A DNA stretch of 23,925 nt from Perkinsus chesapeaki (taxonomy: Eukaryota > Perkinsozoa > Perkinsida > Perkinsidae). The stretch is taken from NCBI GenBank assembly GCA_013115145.1, contig JAAPAO010000555.1:1-23925 (forward strand). Direction: 5' to 3'. The position numbers and the translations under genes are program-made. The notes below the pieces were generated by a model. That model did not search any database and was not told the origin of the DNA. It saw only the letters and a list, made by a program, of their open reading frames with translations. Numbering within the stretch: the stretch's first letter is position 1; every line of letters starts with the position of its first letter. Shown here one piece after another: positions 12,631-22,404 of this stretch.

Positions 12631-13251
12631 AAATACTTTCCCTACCGAGGCGCCTTCACCTTGTTATGAGAAAATAACAGTTATAACTTGAACAGACAGT
12701 TGTTCACGAAATGATTAAAGTAACGGAAGTAGAAATAATTTTTTGGTCACTTCGGACAAATTTTCGAGGACCACTGAAAAATGTCCGATATATAGTTCAA
12801 TACGATAACGAAGCAAGGCACAATGCATACTTGTATCTTATTTCTTGACACTAGAGTCAAGCGCAGTGGATGCATCTTTTCGAAGCTGAAATCGAATCAG
12901 ATATAGAGATCGGGATGCAAAACATTCTATGTTCAACATAAGAGAAAATGTCCCCGGAGCACAAAAGGGAAGGAAAGCACATTTTCGGGAGTGTTCAGGT
13001 GACCCCCTTGTTGAGCGTTGAAACGTACAAGTGCACCGGCTACCAGATTGCCGAGGAAGATCTTTGGCCACCGCAAAGTTGTTGAGGTTACTCATATCCG
13101 TTTTAAATTCCAATTTAAGATCCATCATGTCCGCTTTGATTGAGCTGCAAGCGTGTCTCGGTTTGTTAATATGCGGGGGAAGATGAGCTACTGGGCTACT
13201 GGACCAGGGGTTGGATACTAAAAATTCTTTCTCGAAGTTTAAGCCGCTTAT
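12631..13251. other. Intergenic stretch, no gene seen
   Basis: AT-rich with homopurine/homopyrimidine patches and a minus-strand open frame (12838-13128) that has no supporting splice structure or motif. It lies between a gene end and a gene start on the plus strand, so it should contain the promoter of the next gene. Confidence 0.4.
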
Positions 13252-13748
13252 ATGGCGCCACGAAAGTCACCCATTGCGATAGCAATGCAGGAGAATCGGC
13301 GTCCAAAGCAGAGTTCGCCGAAATTGCGGCCTTCCCGAGCCACCAGAGATAATGCAATACCAGACAGAGTGATCCCGTCCGAACCCACCAAAACAGCATC
13401 GCCGGTGGCCTCGCGGAAGCCTAGGGTGACCGCAACTAGACTTGATGAAGGGGAGAAAACTCCACCGTAGGTTGAAGTTATTAGCGGGTATCTTTTGCGA
13501 TGGATAATGCACGCTTGAAGCTCCCTAGGTGGATTGATAAGACCCGGAATGAGAATCTCATGAGATGCCCTCTTCGTCCGCTCTTCCGCTCTTTGTAAAG
13601 CTAGAAGAGCCGCTGATTTGCATTAACTGAACTTGCAATAGGCACTACTTGTCAAAGCGCCATTCTCCAACTCAGGCCGCCTCATCCCTCGACAGACCCT
13701 CCGCAAACTCGAATCGACTCCCGACCAGTGACTCCCTTCACCGGGCAG
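13252..13748 (+). CDS. Disordered basic protein, N-terminal two exons
   Basis: Exon 1 (13252-13466) starts at ATG and encodes 71 residues rich in Arg, Pro, Ser and Lys (MAPRKSPIAIAMQENRRPKQ...). It ends in CC|GTAGGT. A 175-nt intron leads to exon 2 (13642-13748), which continues the same composition (HYLSKRHSPTQAASSLDRPS) and ends G|GTGAGA. The two join in phase. The 3' end is unresolved; a possible short last exon lies near 13940-13962. It has no domain and is expected to be unstructured. Function unknown. Confidence 0.5.
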
Positions 13749-13956
13749 GTGAGACATTTTCCATTCGTAGTTGGTTTAATAATTGGGGCGCTAGCATAGT
13801 AACAGTGGGGTAGTCAAGGCTTTTCGATGCGATGGGGATCCACTGAAAAATGAGTGACATAATAAAAATGAGTAAATGACTGGAATCGAGCTGTTCACGG
13901 CGTTTTGGTAAGTCATGGAAATATTAACCCTGAGAGTCCACTTCGATCGCCAAGAC

Positions 13957-14190
13957 CTAAAAGTTCTTCTCGATAATCTCTCTCCGTTGAGAAAGACTTA
14001 CTGGTATCTTCCCCTCTACGCTGGAAAAGGCGTTCAAGTGAAGGGGTTGTCGGCAATGGCACATCTTACTTGAGTTCGCCCGCGGTGACTCACCGTAGGG
14101 AGGTATGACCATTACTGTCTCATCGCTATCCTGGGCCGGAGGGTAATGCTCCATTATTTCTTCCTCTTCTGTAGGCTCCCCCGCCCCCAC
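13957..14190 (-). CDS. Possible last exon of a minus-strand unknown gene
   Basis: The minus strand is open from about 14190 to TAG at 13957. It has an acidic stretch (EPTEEEEIMEHYPPAQDSDE) and ends RREIIEKNF. A possible upstream exon around 14260-14350 reads YDEDSYYASAANHSWRRC but does not join cleanly. The plus gene before it points towards this one, so the two would converge and nearly touch. Confidence 0.35.
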   Translation of the reverse strand: MGAGEPTEEEEIMEHYPPAQDSDETVMVIPPYGESPRANSSKMCHCRQPLHLNAFSSVEGKIPVSLSQRREIIEKNF

Positions 14191-14580
14191 CAGCTTCGCA
14201 CCCCTTCACGACTCGGGAAGCTTCTGGTAGGCAGCTCTTCGTGCGAGATAGTATTATACCAATCGCGCTTTCCAACATCAAGCATCTTCTCCAGCTGTGG
14301 TTGGCCGCGCTGGCATAATAAGAGTCTTCATCATATTCGGTATATCGCAGGAACCGACTCGGTTTTACTGCGTTCAAGTCACATGTTTTTCCGTGAAGTA
14401 GCGTACAGAAAACTAACAGGAAAGTTAGTAGACGCCATCGTTCTTATGTTCTGTTGAGGACAATGAACATTGTCAAATTTCAGGGGGGGGGAATCGGTGA
14501 TGGCTCCTTCAGGTCCTTTCCAGCGAAGCGAAACCCCGCCGGATCTTCCCGAGTAAGATATGCGTTGTGAGCTCCGAGAA

Positions 14581-14921
14581 ATGACCGATTTCAGTGTCGG
14601 TTATGAGCAGCGTCTGGGGCGCCCTACTGGTCACCCGAAAGTGCGCCCGTTTCAGATTCGCAGTGCAGAAACACTGACTGTAAGATTTCGGGTTTCGTTC
14701 GTTGTTGCTACATAACATTGCGATTGTGCTCTTTCGAAGCTGCTTGTCCCTTTCTTGCGAATGAAGTGAAGTATTCCGGAAATTACCCCCTTGTCGCAAA
14801 AAAGCTAGTTTCCCCGATACTAAAAAAGCGGGAAAACGTATTTGTTGAGAAGGTGCGAATGAAAGATTTCCACATGACCGAGGAGCAAAAAATACTTCAC
14901 AATTTTTGCGCAGAATTTTGA
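14581..14921 (+). CDS. Unknown 82-residue protein, two exons
   Basis: Exon 1 (14581-14679) begins MTDFSVGYEQRLGRPTGHPK and ends in GTAAGAT. A 92-nt intron ends at AAGTGAAG. Exon 2 (14772-14921) starts YSGNYPLVAKKLV and closes MTEEQKILHNFCAEF, TGA. Phase 0 holds only with this acceptor; an upstream AG (near 14740) gives the wrong frame. The protein is compact, charged and without membrane segment. A small organelle or ribosome component is conceivable, but this is a guess. Confidence 0.55.
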
Positions 14922-14978
14922 GAATATTGATAAGCATTGATACTAGTGAGAAGTAAGATCTTTCAACTGCCTATATGA

Positions 14979-15870
14979 ATGGAATTCCGGACTTCGGAGC
15001 GATCTGACTGTCCTTGGGCCTTCCAGATTTGGCGGCTCGGAGGGGGAGCTATAGAACCGTTGTAGAGTCTGCAACGGTTTGAAAGGAGAATCTGTTGATC
15101 TGTAATGCAGAGCAACAGATTCTTCTGCAGTATATGCATCGGGATTCTTCAAGAGGGATCCAAGTCGTCTTGACTTTCAGAAATCGGAGCTGCTGCCAGC
15201 TCCTAGCACACCAAAAAACGTTGTGTACGCTATCAATGCACTTCCGCCGCCCATAAGGAAGATTGTTATGGTGAGAACAGCAAAGCTTTCAAATGGGAAG
15301 TATCGAAGTTAGATTCGCCCTGACTCGTCGGCTTCAACGCTCTCGATCAAAGATCCAAGTAAGATACGCTACTTCTAAGTCCGCATAAGCACCGGAAATG
15401 CTCCTGTGGAGGGGTCCGATTTTTAGGTGATTGAATAGGAAAACTTAATCAACTCTGTCCGATTCCCATATTTTCCGGCCTCGTGCAGTATCGCCACGAA
15501 TGCTTAAACAAGTTCAGCTGAATAATAGTGATTCTTTACCCACTTTATTTTACTTAACTTAGTCTACGGCGTGCGTCAGATATACTTGGGCGAAATATAG
15601 CTCGCGGAAAGGTTTTGCCCAATTTTCGCGCAGTGCGACGCATCATTACCCTGAGGCACCTCAATGACTAAGATCGAAAGGCTCGAATGCCTTTGAGACT
15701 CTCGCTTAGCACATCCTTTAGATCGCCACTGACTTGATAAAATCTTCAAATCCTTTTCAGCGGAGTGGCGCAACTTTGACATCATGACCGAATTCACACG
15801 AGCAGTTTTCAGCGATGACATGACCAGCGGTGATATAGTAAAGAGCTTGAAAAGCTACTACAAAAAGTAA
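14979..15870 (+). CDS. Unknown 133-residue protein, four exons
   Basis: Exons 14979-15061, 15111-15270, 15563-15611 and 15761-15870 join in phase. The protein begins MEFRTSERSDCPWAFQIW and continues AVYASGFFKRDPSRLDF. It then has a proline-rich patch (ALPPPIRKIV), a short YTWAKYSSRK segment and ends EFTRAVFSDDMTSGDIVKSL plus a basic tail. It has no membrane helix or known motif; the size and mix of aromatic and basic residues would suit a mitochondrial complex subunit, which is speculation. The first intron (15062-15110, 49 nt) has both splice sites inside perfect hairpins. An alternative ending after exon 2 (a short exon at 15489-15521) was judged weaker. Confidence 0.6.
15055..15123. repeat. 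Two perfect hairpins enclosing both splice sites of one intron
   Basis: Hairpin 1 has AACCGTTG (15055-15062) and CAACGGTT (15072-15079); the donor GT at 15062-15063 begins on its last left-arm base. Hairpin 2 has AGAATCTGTTG (15087-15097) and CAACAGATTCT (15113-15123); the acceptor CAG at 15108-15110 is in its 15-nt loop. Confidence 0.9.
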
Positions 15871-16189
15871 GACAGAAAATTGCAACAATTCCAGACGAGA
15901 TGTCAGGTTGGCCGGTCTACGCTCCAAATCTGAACCTGGGCCGCGGGTGTCTGTTAGCAGCGGGTTCGCCGGAGAGTCCGAGTGGCTTATAAATTACAAT
16001 GACTTCATACTTATTGTTGACGATACCGAGCGATGTAAGGGGGATACTTGAACGGGAACAATCGGGAGCATTAATCAATGAAAATAGTGTTAAAATGGAT
16101 TGGGAGAAGGTTCAGATTAAGAACTTAGTTTTAACGTTTAACGTCGAAGAAGTTTGGATTAAGAAGTCATAATTAGTTTAATACCAGTA
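15871..16189. other. Intergenic stretch, nothing recognised
   Basis: No exon chain or RNA motif seen. Several similar TTAAGAAC/TTTAACG-type phrases occur around 16110-16170. It lies between two plus-strand genes and should hold the promoter of the gene starting at 16190. Confidence 0.4.
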
Positions 16190-16948
16190 ATGTCGAAGCC
16201 TCGAGCTTTGAAGGACGCGATTCTCTGTGGTTGATTTGCCCGCTCTAGGCAAACGAAGAATGGCAATATCCTTTTCATTGATTTCAGGCTCCGAGGACCT
16301 TTTCACGCGCGCCGCAGAATCCTTTGGTGTCAAACCGTCTATGGGAGGATGGTCCATCGACTTTAGGATGTGGGTGAGTATCTTTGGAAAATCTTCATAG
16401 TGCGCAAAAGATATTTTTCAGGTCGTCGCGTCACTAGCTGTAATGACTCGTATACCACGTCAAGAGCAAGTACCGATACGCCTTCCAGCGTCGCTTCCGT
16501 AACTGATTTCAGATGAAATTTTCTTATCTTATTTTCTCCGACTCGGAAGCTGTGATGTCCACAGGGCGATTGAGGTCTATGTTGAAATCACTGTTAATAA
16601 GATGGTAAGTGTGATCAGATCACTTTTTCAAGTATAAAAAAATTCGCAGAGTCTTACGTGCCACTAGATTCCTCAACAGTTTTCAAGGCTGAAAAAATGT
16701 GGGAAAAAGAAGTATTCGACGTATGTGCGCCCCACCATAGGGCTCTTGTTTCTCCTTCGTGAGGGATTCAGTAGCCAAACTAAATAGCTTAATTTTGTTA
16801 GGTGAAAGTCTTCCTATTTGCGCCTTCCATTTGTACATTTTCGCTGGTATGTGTAATTATTATCAAGATAACTCATGGAAAGGTACACTCCTACCGAGCT
16901 AGAAATTACCGAACGGCAAGAAAAACTGTCAAAGCTCACCCAGAATGA
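16190..16948 (+). CDS. Unknown 152-residue protein with C-terminal membrane helix
   Basis: Exons 16190-16229, 16288-16373, 16422-16498, 16565-16604, 16652-16720 and 16802-16948 join in phase with GT-AG borders. The start reads MSKPRALKDAILCG and continues SEDLFTRAAESFGVKPSMGG. A soluble beta-type part follows (IEVYVEITVNKM). A membrane helix in the last exon (VFLFAPSICTFSLVCVIII) is followed by a basic tail. In this reading GTATGTG at 16847 is coding. If it is a donor, a different last exon (MERYTPTELEITERQ..., 16875-17051) might be used, but its phase does not fit. Tail-anchored membrane protein is the working idea; function unknown. Confidence 0.5.
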
Positions 16949-17260
16949 CGAGAGTCTTGTCAATTTAGTGAAAGTGTACGAAAAAGACTCGACACTCTTC
17001 GAACCGAGGCCTCGGAGGGAGGATCTTCCTCAAACGGAAGAGAGCAAGTAGACTTCAGGAGACTGGTTTTGTGATGATTTTCATGATTAGGGAGCCTTCT
17101 CCAGAGCATCCGGAGATTCCACAGTCCGACAAAGCAAAACATGAACGACTTCGGTAAGAGTGCAGCTACTTTCACACTTGTCGAAAAATAGTCGCTGCGC
17201 AAAGCCAGTGTCTGGTGTGCAAAGCGCTAAGTTAGTTGGCTTGAATATAAAAAGTAGAAC

Positions 17261-17662
17261 TCAACTTATTTGGAAATCGCCGTCATTATAAATGTTGAGG
17301 CTAAGTTGAGATCTTTCTGGGCTCGAATTGGCTTTGGCGATTTTTTTATTCAGGAAGTCATGCGCCCACCGTTCCGAACATGGTGGTTTATTTTTAAACC
17401 GAATGCGAGGGTTTCCAACCATAAGACAGAAACTTAGATTCGCAACCCGTTCGTTCAATTTGGCCACCCCAAAAGTTGGATACATCTCAAAAATGACGTT
17501 GAAATTTTCCGAAAGTTCGAGTTGAAAATGATGTAGGAGCGCATGCGCTGTCTGCGGTGCGACACTTCGCGGTTGGATGTGAGCTTCGTTTCCATTGTAT
17601 TTCTGAAGGCATCGAATTGACGAGCTTCTGGACGACTTAGAGGGGAAGAGCTTAGCATGCAT
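17261..17662 (-). CDS. Unexplained 133-codon minus-strand ORF
   Basis: A single open frame runs from ATG at 17662 (MHAKLFPSKSSRSSSIRC) to TGA. It has mixed composition and no repeat or membrane segment, ending SLNIYNDGDFQIS. Its length is above most background frames here. No family motif is seen and most genes in the window are spliced, which lowers confidence. It would run divergently from the plus gene at 17721. Confidence 0.35.
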   Translation of the reverse strand: MHAKLFPSKSSRSSSIRCLQKYNGNEAHIQPRSVAPQTAHALLHHFQLELSENFNVIFEMYPTFGVAKLNERVANLSFCLMVGNPRIRFKNKPPCSERWAHDFLNKKIAKANSSPERSQLSLNIYNDGDFQIS

Positions 17663-17720
17663 AGCCGATAGGGAGGTTAATCAAAGTAGGAGCATCAGAG
17701 ATTTCGAGTGAGATCTTTTT

Positions 17721-18498
17721 ATGAAGGTCCAGAACGGAAAAGAAGGCGGAGAAAAAGAAAGAAACATGTCGAGAAAAAATACAAAGTCGAGGACTTGCTT
17801 TCCCGGCAAGACACTGCGGCTGATCTCCAAGTAATTTGTATATTGCATGAATCAGACTAACTGCGTCTCAGACCGCTGTTGGCATGCTTGGTCGTCCTAG
17901 TGCTGATCGGACGAGAAATGGCAGCAATTTCGATCAGTAAGGATTTCTCATTGCTCAGTGAGTGCGTCTGGCCAGTTGGCAAAAGACCATGACAATATCA
18001 CTGCAAAACTATTCGCGAGAACTTCCTCATGCTTTTTATTAAAACCAGTGCAAAATGGTGCAGAATCTCTTATTGAGCCAATCTCTTTCAGGTACCGTTA
18101 CGCACCCTCTCGGCCAAATAGGGTTAATCAAGACCGAGCCCGAGAGTTCTGTGAAGCCTTCAGCCGCTCACTTCGCTCGAACTTCCCTTTGGCTCTCATC
18201 ATTTTGGTAGGCTCTCTGAGGAATTGAAAAGACCGTTCCTAAGGAGCTACCCTTGGTTTCAGGTGCTTTCTAGCATAGGCTTCGCCTGTATAGTTATTGA
18301 GTCGGGAGAGTTGAAGGCTCTCTTCAACATGTGTGCAGCATTCGCGTTCTTTGGTGCATTTATAACATTACTGTTTTATTGCGTCATGGTAGGATAATAA
18401 AACCGTTATTTCCCTATTTCTCATTTGTCCAGGTCTCTCGACAGCTTCAAGAGGGCAGCAGTTCAGGTCGAGTGCGCGCTGCTGTTAATCTGGTGTGA
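17721..18498 (+). CDS. Unknown triple-pass membrane protein, 176 residues
   Basis: Exons 17721-17830, 17872-17957, 18064-18206, 18263-18388 and 18433-18498 join in phase. The N-terminus is basic (MKVQNGKEGGEKERNMSRKN). Three membrane helices follow: LLACLVVLVLIG (about 39-50), LALIILVLSSIGFACIVI, and MCAAFAFFGAFITLLFYCVM (about residues 135-155). A loop rich in Arg and Asn (YAPSRPNRVNQDRAREF) lies between helices 1 and 2, and the C-terminus is short and Gly/Ser rich. The acceptor for exon 3 is the GTGCAG at 18063; the more obvious TTTCAG downstream breaks the frame. Function unknown. Confidence 0.6.
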
Positions 18499-18988
18499 AA
18501 CAATAGTTTTGAGTTTCGCAGTAGTCCAATGCTCAAGATGCTCTACATACGTTGACGAGATGAAGCCTTAGTAAATTTTGTGGAGCACCACTTCTTAGTG
18601 CAGCTCGGAGAGTCTGTGCTGCCTGCTTAGTTGTGCATTGTGTATTTTGCGTGAATGCGCCCCTGGGCGAGCGAGGTTCCTGATGGGAATCCTTCCGCAA
18701 TGGAAAGTTGTGAAGGTGTCCCCTTGAAATAACTGAAGAGCTTGTGGTGTTTACTAGGGGGTTCAAACACTGAGGCTCATCTCAGCTTGGAGAGTCCGAG
18801 CAAATCTGACTTCCATTTTTGTCTTTATCTTGAGCCTGGTTTGTGACTCATAGTTGGCTGGGCCAACTTGGCTCTCTACGTAGATTGTAGTGAGCACGAG
18901 TCACTGACTGGGCTCGGCTTCGGTGTTGTCACTGGCAGCTTATAGGGAGATACCCTTAAACTTCAGAGGCTGCCTTACCCGACAAAAC
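18499..18988. other. Intergenic stretch, no gene seen
   Basis: Only shadow open frames. A perfect inverted repeat AGTTGGC-TGG-GCCAACT sits at 18852-18868, followed by several GGCTC/GAGCC phrases. It lies upstream of the plus gene at 18989, so it may be part of its promoter. Confidence 0.4.
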
Positions 18989-19639
18989 ATGCTGCGATCC
19001 GGCTGTCGGTCAACACCTTCGCGCTCTTCCCACTCTCCCGACAAGAGAGCGATTTCTTCTTTAGAGAGCTTCGATAAGAAACTGTCTTTAACCGCATTCA
19101 TATGCGTTAAATCGAATAGTTTCAAACACATCTGTGTAAGTCTATGTTTCATAAAGCGAGTTCTGCGACGAAGTTCGTCCGACGAACTTGAGGAAGCCAG
19201 CGCAGCACCAAGAAACGGCGGTGGGCGAGCGGGTTTCGCTAGGCAAGATTCCTGCAGGTTCGGGGAGTGCCGTGGCCGGAGGGGCCTGATTTTGGTACGG
19301 CCCTGTGGAGGACGCTGAAGCAGGTGAGCACAGTATTTATTATATATGTTAAGTGTTGGAGAGGGCGTTCACTCCTTAACAGCTACTGGGCAGTGACTGC
19401 CGGCGGCAGTCAGCTGATATGGCTGCCGTATGGGGGCGGAGTGCGCACCGCAGCGACAGCCTCTACAATAAGGGACGGGTGTTGGGTACCGTGCGGATAT
19501 TAAGGTTATAGGAGTTTGAACGCGTCAGCACTGCGGTTGGAGCATCAAGGCTTACCGCATGCTGACCGATACCTTTCCAACTCTAGACAGTCGCTGGGGT
19601 CGAGAGAGGAGGAGTGGAGTTGATAACTCTGAGTTGTAG
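18989..19639 (+). CDS. Unknown 139-residue protein, four exons
   Basis: Exons 18989-19135, 19258-19323, 19383-19478 and 19529-19639 all join in phase 0. The protein begins MLRSGCRSTPSRSSHSPDKR. Next come WPEGPDFGTALWRTLKQ and SDCRRQSADMAAVWGRSAH; it ends AYRMLTDTFPTLDSRWGRER plus a short tail. It is basic, Cys-containing and without membrane helix; the Arg/Ser-rich start could be an organelle targeting peptide, which is inference. The first intron (19136-19257) contains a perfect 8-bp hairpin. It converges on the minus-strand gene array that follows. Confidence 0.6.
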
Positions 19640-19917
19640 AAGCTCACGGTGGTCACCTGTCACAGGCAGACAAACTGACGCCGATGACCTATTTTACGAG
19701 GAGGCTAACTCCTATGCAGCCCGTATATGTATAAATCGTTAAGTAAGCCGACTGGCACCAAAAGTGTTACCAAGAATACACACTATCTTTTGCGGAGTAC
19801 ATTATAGTGGATGAACCAAGGGCTTGTGCCTTAATATTAGCGAATTCACTCTAACGAAAGCGCTACAGCAACTGACATCAACATCATCTACATAATCATA
19901 TGACAAATAAATAACAT
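19640..19917. other. Intergenic region between convergent genes
   Basis: Holds the 3' ends of the plus gene (stop 19637-19639) and of minus paralogue A (stop 19918). AT content rises near 19880-19917. No further gene or RNA seen. Confidence 0.5.
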
Positions 19918-21109
19918 TCATTCTCTCTTGCCCCGCTTTTTGTTGAACAAATACTCAATGAAGATAGTGCCAGTATTCTTCTCGCCCTCCTCATCAATAA
20001 TCTTCTCTTTAAGATTATCTTCCCGGCTGTTAAAAACGGCCGAATATAAAGCCTCGATAGCATGGACGCAGTTCTTCCTCCGGCCCTTTTGTATATTTTC
20101 CTTCAATTCCATCACTGACCTTACATCGAACTCGAACTGGACTGCTCGATCGTCACTAACATTTACAAAACCTGCAGTCAAGGTGGTCTCATCAAAGTCT
20201 GCTCACCTTCCCGTCCTTTGCTCTCCAACTTGCACCCCATCTACAGTAAAGGTTGATTTGTCCCTACTGAGCGAGACCTCAAGTGTATTCGGATGTCCGG
20301 TCGTTGTTGCACGGCAGCGAAGCTTCTCAGGTTCGCTGGTGGTTGTGATATCTTCCACTTCGAGACCCTGAAAACCTGCTAATCGTCATCGTGGGAAAGC
20401 CTACCATTAAACTCGGCGGTGACATCGTGACCATATGGAGGAGATGTCTTATCAGGACCATTATGGAGACTGGCTTCGCCGAGTCATCAACCGATGCTCG
20501 AAACAGCTCGTCGGCCTTGTATAGTTCACCGAAAAGACGGGTTGTCCCATAGTCGCACGAAGGGTTCGGTATACATGTTTCGATATCGGGAAGTGGGTTC
20601 CCTTCGATTTCGCGACTAGCAGCAATACGCTTAAATCCGTAACATGGTCAAGATACTCACGAGGTCACTTTTCCGTACCGCACCGAAGTTAGATGAATCT
20701 TTTTAGCAGGCAACTCGTCATCGGGGCACGTCAGGCCGGCAGTACCTGCCGGATAGTTACAAGTGATCTTCTCTGAGTTCGGCCTTCCAAGGTGCTTTTG
20801 TGAAGTAGCAGTAAAAATTGAGGATGAAGCTTACCCACGATAATCTCAAACTCGATCGCGTGGTTCTTGTCTTTAGTCTCCACACGGCAGATTTTGTCCT
20901 TCTTCCGGGACCGTTTGCTTTTAGAGAATACTCCGCCTTTTTTGGTTGAATCGGTGGCACTAAAGGTCTGAAACTGATGCGATGGCCACTGCGAAGCAGA
21001 GTGCTGTTACGTGGTGATCGAGTTGGGGAACTGCCAAATGCGTAGCAACCGCAGCTCCAACAGATTCGAGAGCTCCCACGAAACTTATACAACAGAGATA
21101 AGATCGCAT
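19918..21109 (-). CDS. Tandem family member A, predicted secreted, 296 residues
   Basis: I do not recognise this family. Exons, 5' to 3': 21109-21011, 20973-20835, 20794-20761, 20615-20405, 20367-20230 and 20187-19918. All join in phase. The start MRSYLCCISFVGALESVGAA looks like a signal peptide. Four modules follow: beta 1 (DKICRVETKDKNHAIEFEII), helical 1 (SCDYGTTRLFGELYKADELF), beta 2 (GLEV...LRCRATTTG...), and helical 2 (NCVHAIEALYSAV ... GTIFIEYLFN). Helical modules 1 and 2 resemble each other, as do the beta modules. The last intron choice (20188-20229) avoids an in-frame TGA that a downstream donor would leave. Member B's stop lies only 105 bp upstream of this ATG. Confidence 0.72.
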
Positions 21110-21214
21110 AGGAAAATGGAGAGCTTTCAAGGAGATCCAGCAAGGCCAACTCAGGACTGTGTAATCGGCAAACACACATGAACAACATGAACATCGTGGT
21201 GGTTGAATTTGTTG

Positions 21215-22276
21215 TTAAATGAGTCTCGCTTCCTCTCCTTTGTACTTCTTGCACATATAATCGATAAGAACATGTCCGGTGTCCTGGTGGCTTTTATCAA
21301 GATCACCGTCCGTTATCAGAGCGACAACTGCAGATGTGATCATCTTGCGAAAGAGCGAGTTGAGCGCGCTGATGCATCTGTTGGTATCTTTCTGGAAATG
21401 ACGGCTTAATTCGCCAGCTTCGTTTGACGACAGTTCGACTTGTTGAGGGGAAGTAGCTCTGAGAGTACCAATGGAATATCCCCGCAAAGGGTCCTACAAG
21501 TCGAGAGACTTGGCTTTTCCGCAGTCGACAGTTTCGATGGTGAAGACACTCCAGCTTCGAGAGAGAGTGAAGGTGAATGCAGTGGATGGGTCTCCGATCA
21601 CACTCGCACGACAACGAAGTCTTTCTGGTTCGGACTTTGAGAACATCCTCGTCACGTCTAGTCCCTGAGGACAATGTCGCCACGTGAGTAACTAAGCACC
21701 TACCTCCAGTGGAAGTATCTTTCCTTCGTTCTCTCCGAGCTTGAAAAGATACTCCACGAGTAGCGACGCAGACATAGGATTGGCCGCCTTATCGACTTCA
21801 CTTCCAAACTCCGGGTCACCTTGATAAAGCCCGTGGAAGAGCTGTTGGGTTGCCTCCTCGCAGTTGGCGCTTTTCTTCTTTTGAATGTTAGATGGGAGCC
21901 TATCAGTCACGGTGTCCAGGCCAGTGGAGCGCCTAAACAATCTAATCATGGCAAACAACAAAGCGCTAAAGTCTACACTTCAGTCGAGTGTCGAACGGAT
22001 CTGATATGGAATCCTTTCTCGTCTTTCTCGAATTCTAAAGCGTAGTCTTCATTGGCACATTCTAATCGACAGGATTGCGTCCTCCTTTTTGTGAAACGCC
22101 AACGGTTATTTGCATTTGTCTGAGTTACCTTACACGCCTGAGAATTTGACACCTGCTGCTCACGAGAACGCCAAGACTTTCACCTTTTTATCGACTACGT
22201 TCGAGGGTGCTGCAACCTCCGCTCCAACAGACTCGAGGGCTCCAAGGAGACTTAAACAACCGATATGAACACGCAT
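21215..22276 (-). CDS. Tandem family member B, predicted secreted, 298 residues
   Basis: Paralogue of its neighbours on both sides. Exons, 5' to 3': 22276-22184, 22152-21977, 21932-21704, 21664-21510 and 21458-21215, all in phase. The start MRVHIGCLSLLGALESVGAE shares GALESVGA with member A. Modules: beta 1 (CRLECANEDYALEFEKDEKG), helical 1 (NCEEATQQLFHGLYQGDPEF ... LLVEYLF), beta 2 (GLDV ... LRCRASVIGDPS ... VDCGKAK) and helical 2 (RCISALNSLF ... HVLIDYMC). One intron is only 31 nt (22153-22183) and another uses a GTCTCT donor (21459-21509), which is weak. Function unknown; secretion is inferred only from the hydrophobic start. Confidence 0.75.
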
Positions 22277-22404
22277 GAAAAAGTGGAAGCTTTGGAGGGG
22301 CTTGAAATAGGCCAACTCAAAGCGACGTAAACAACAGCAAACATCAATACAAAGATGTCCTTGCGCGGCGAGAGAAATTAAAAAGTAAACAAAGTATTAT
22401 AAGT

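Noticed and set aside
15489-15521. Short terminal exon (YRHECLNKFS) for the gene at 14979
   Set aside because: The route through 15563-15611 and 15761-15870 joins in phase and gives a fuller coding-like C-terminus.
17690-17940. bS21m-like ribosomal protein
   Set aside because: Kept only as an alternative: its first exon is weak, while the membrane-protein frame continues through three more exons in phase with an ATG start.
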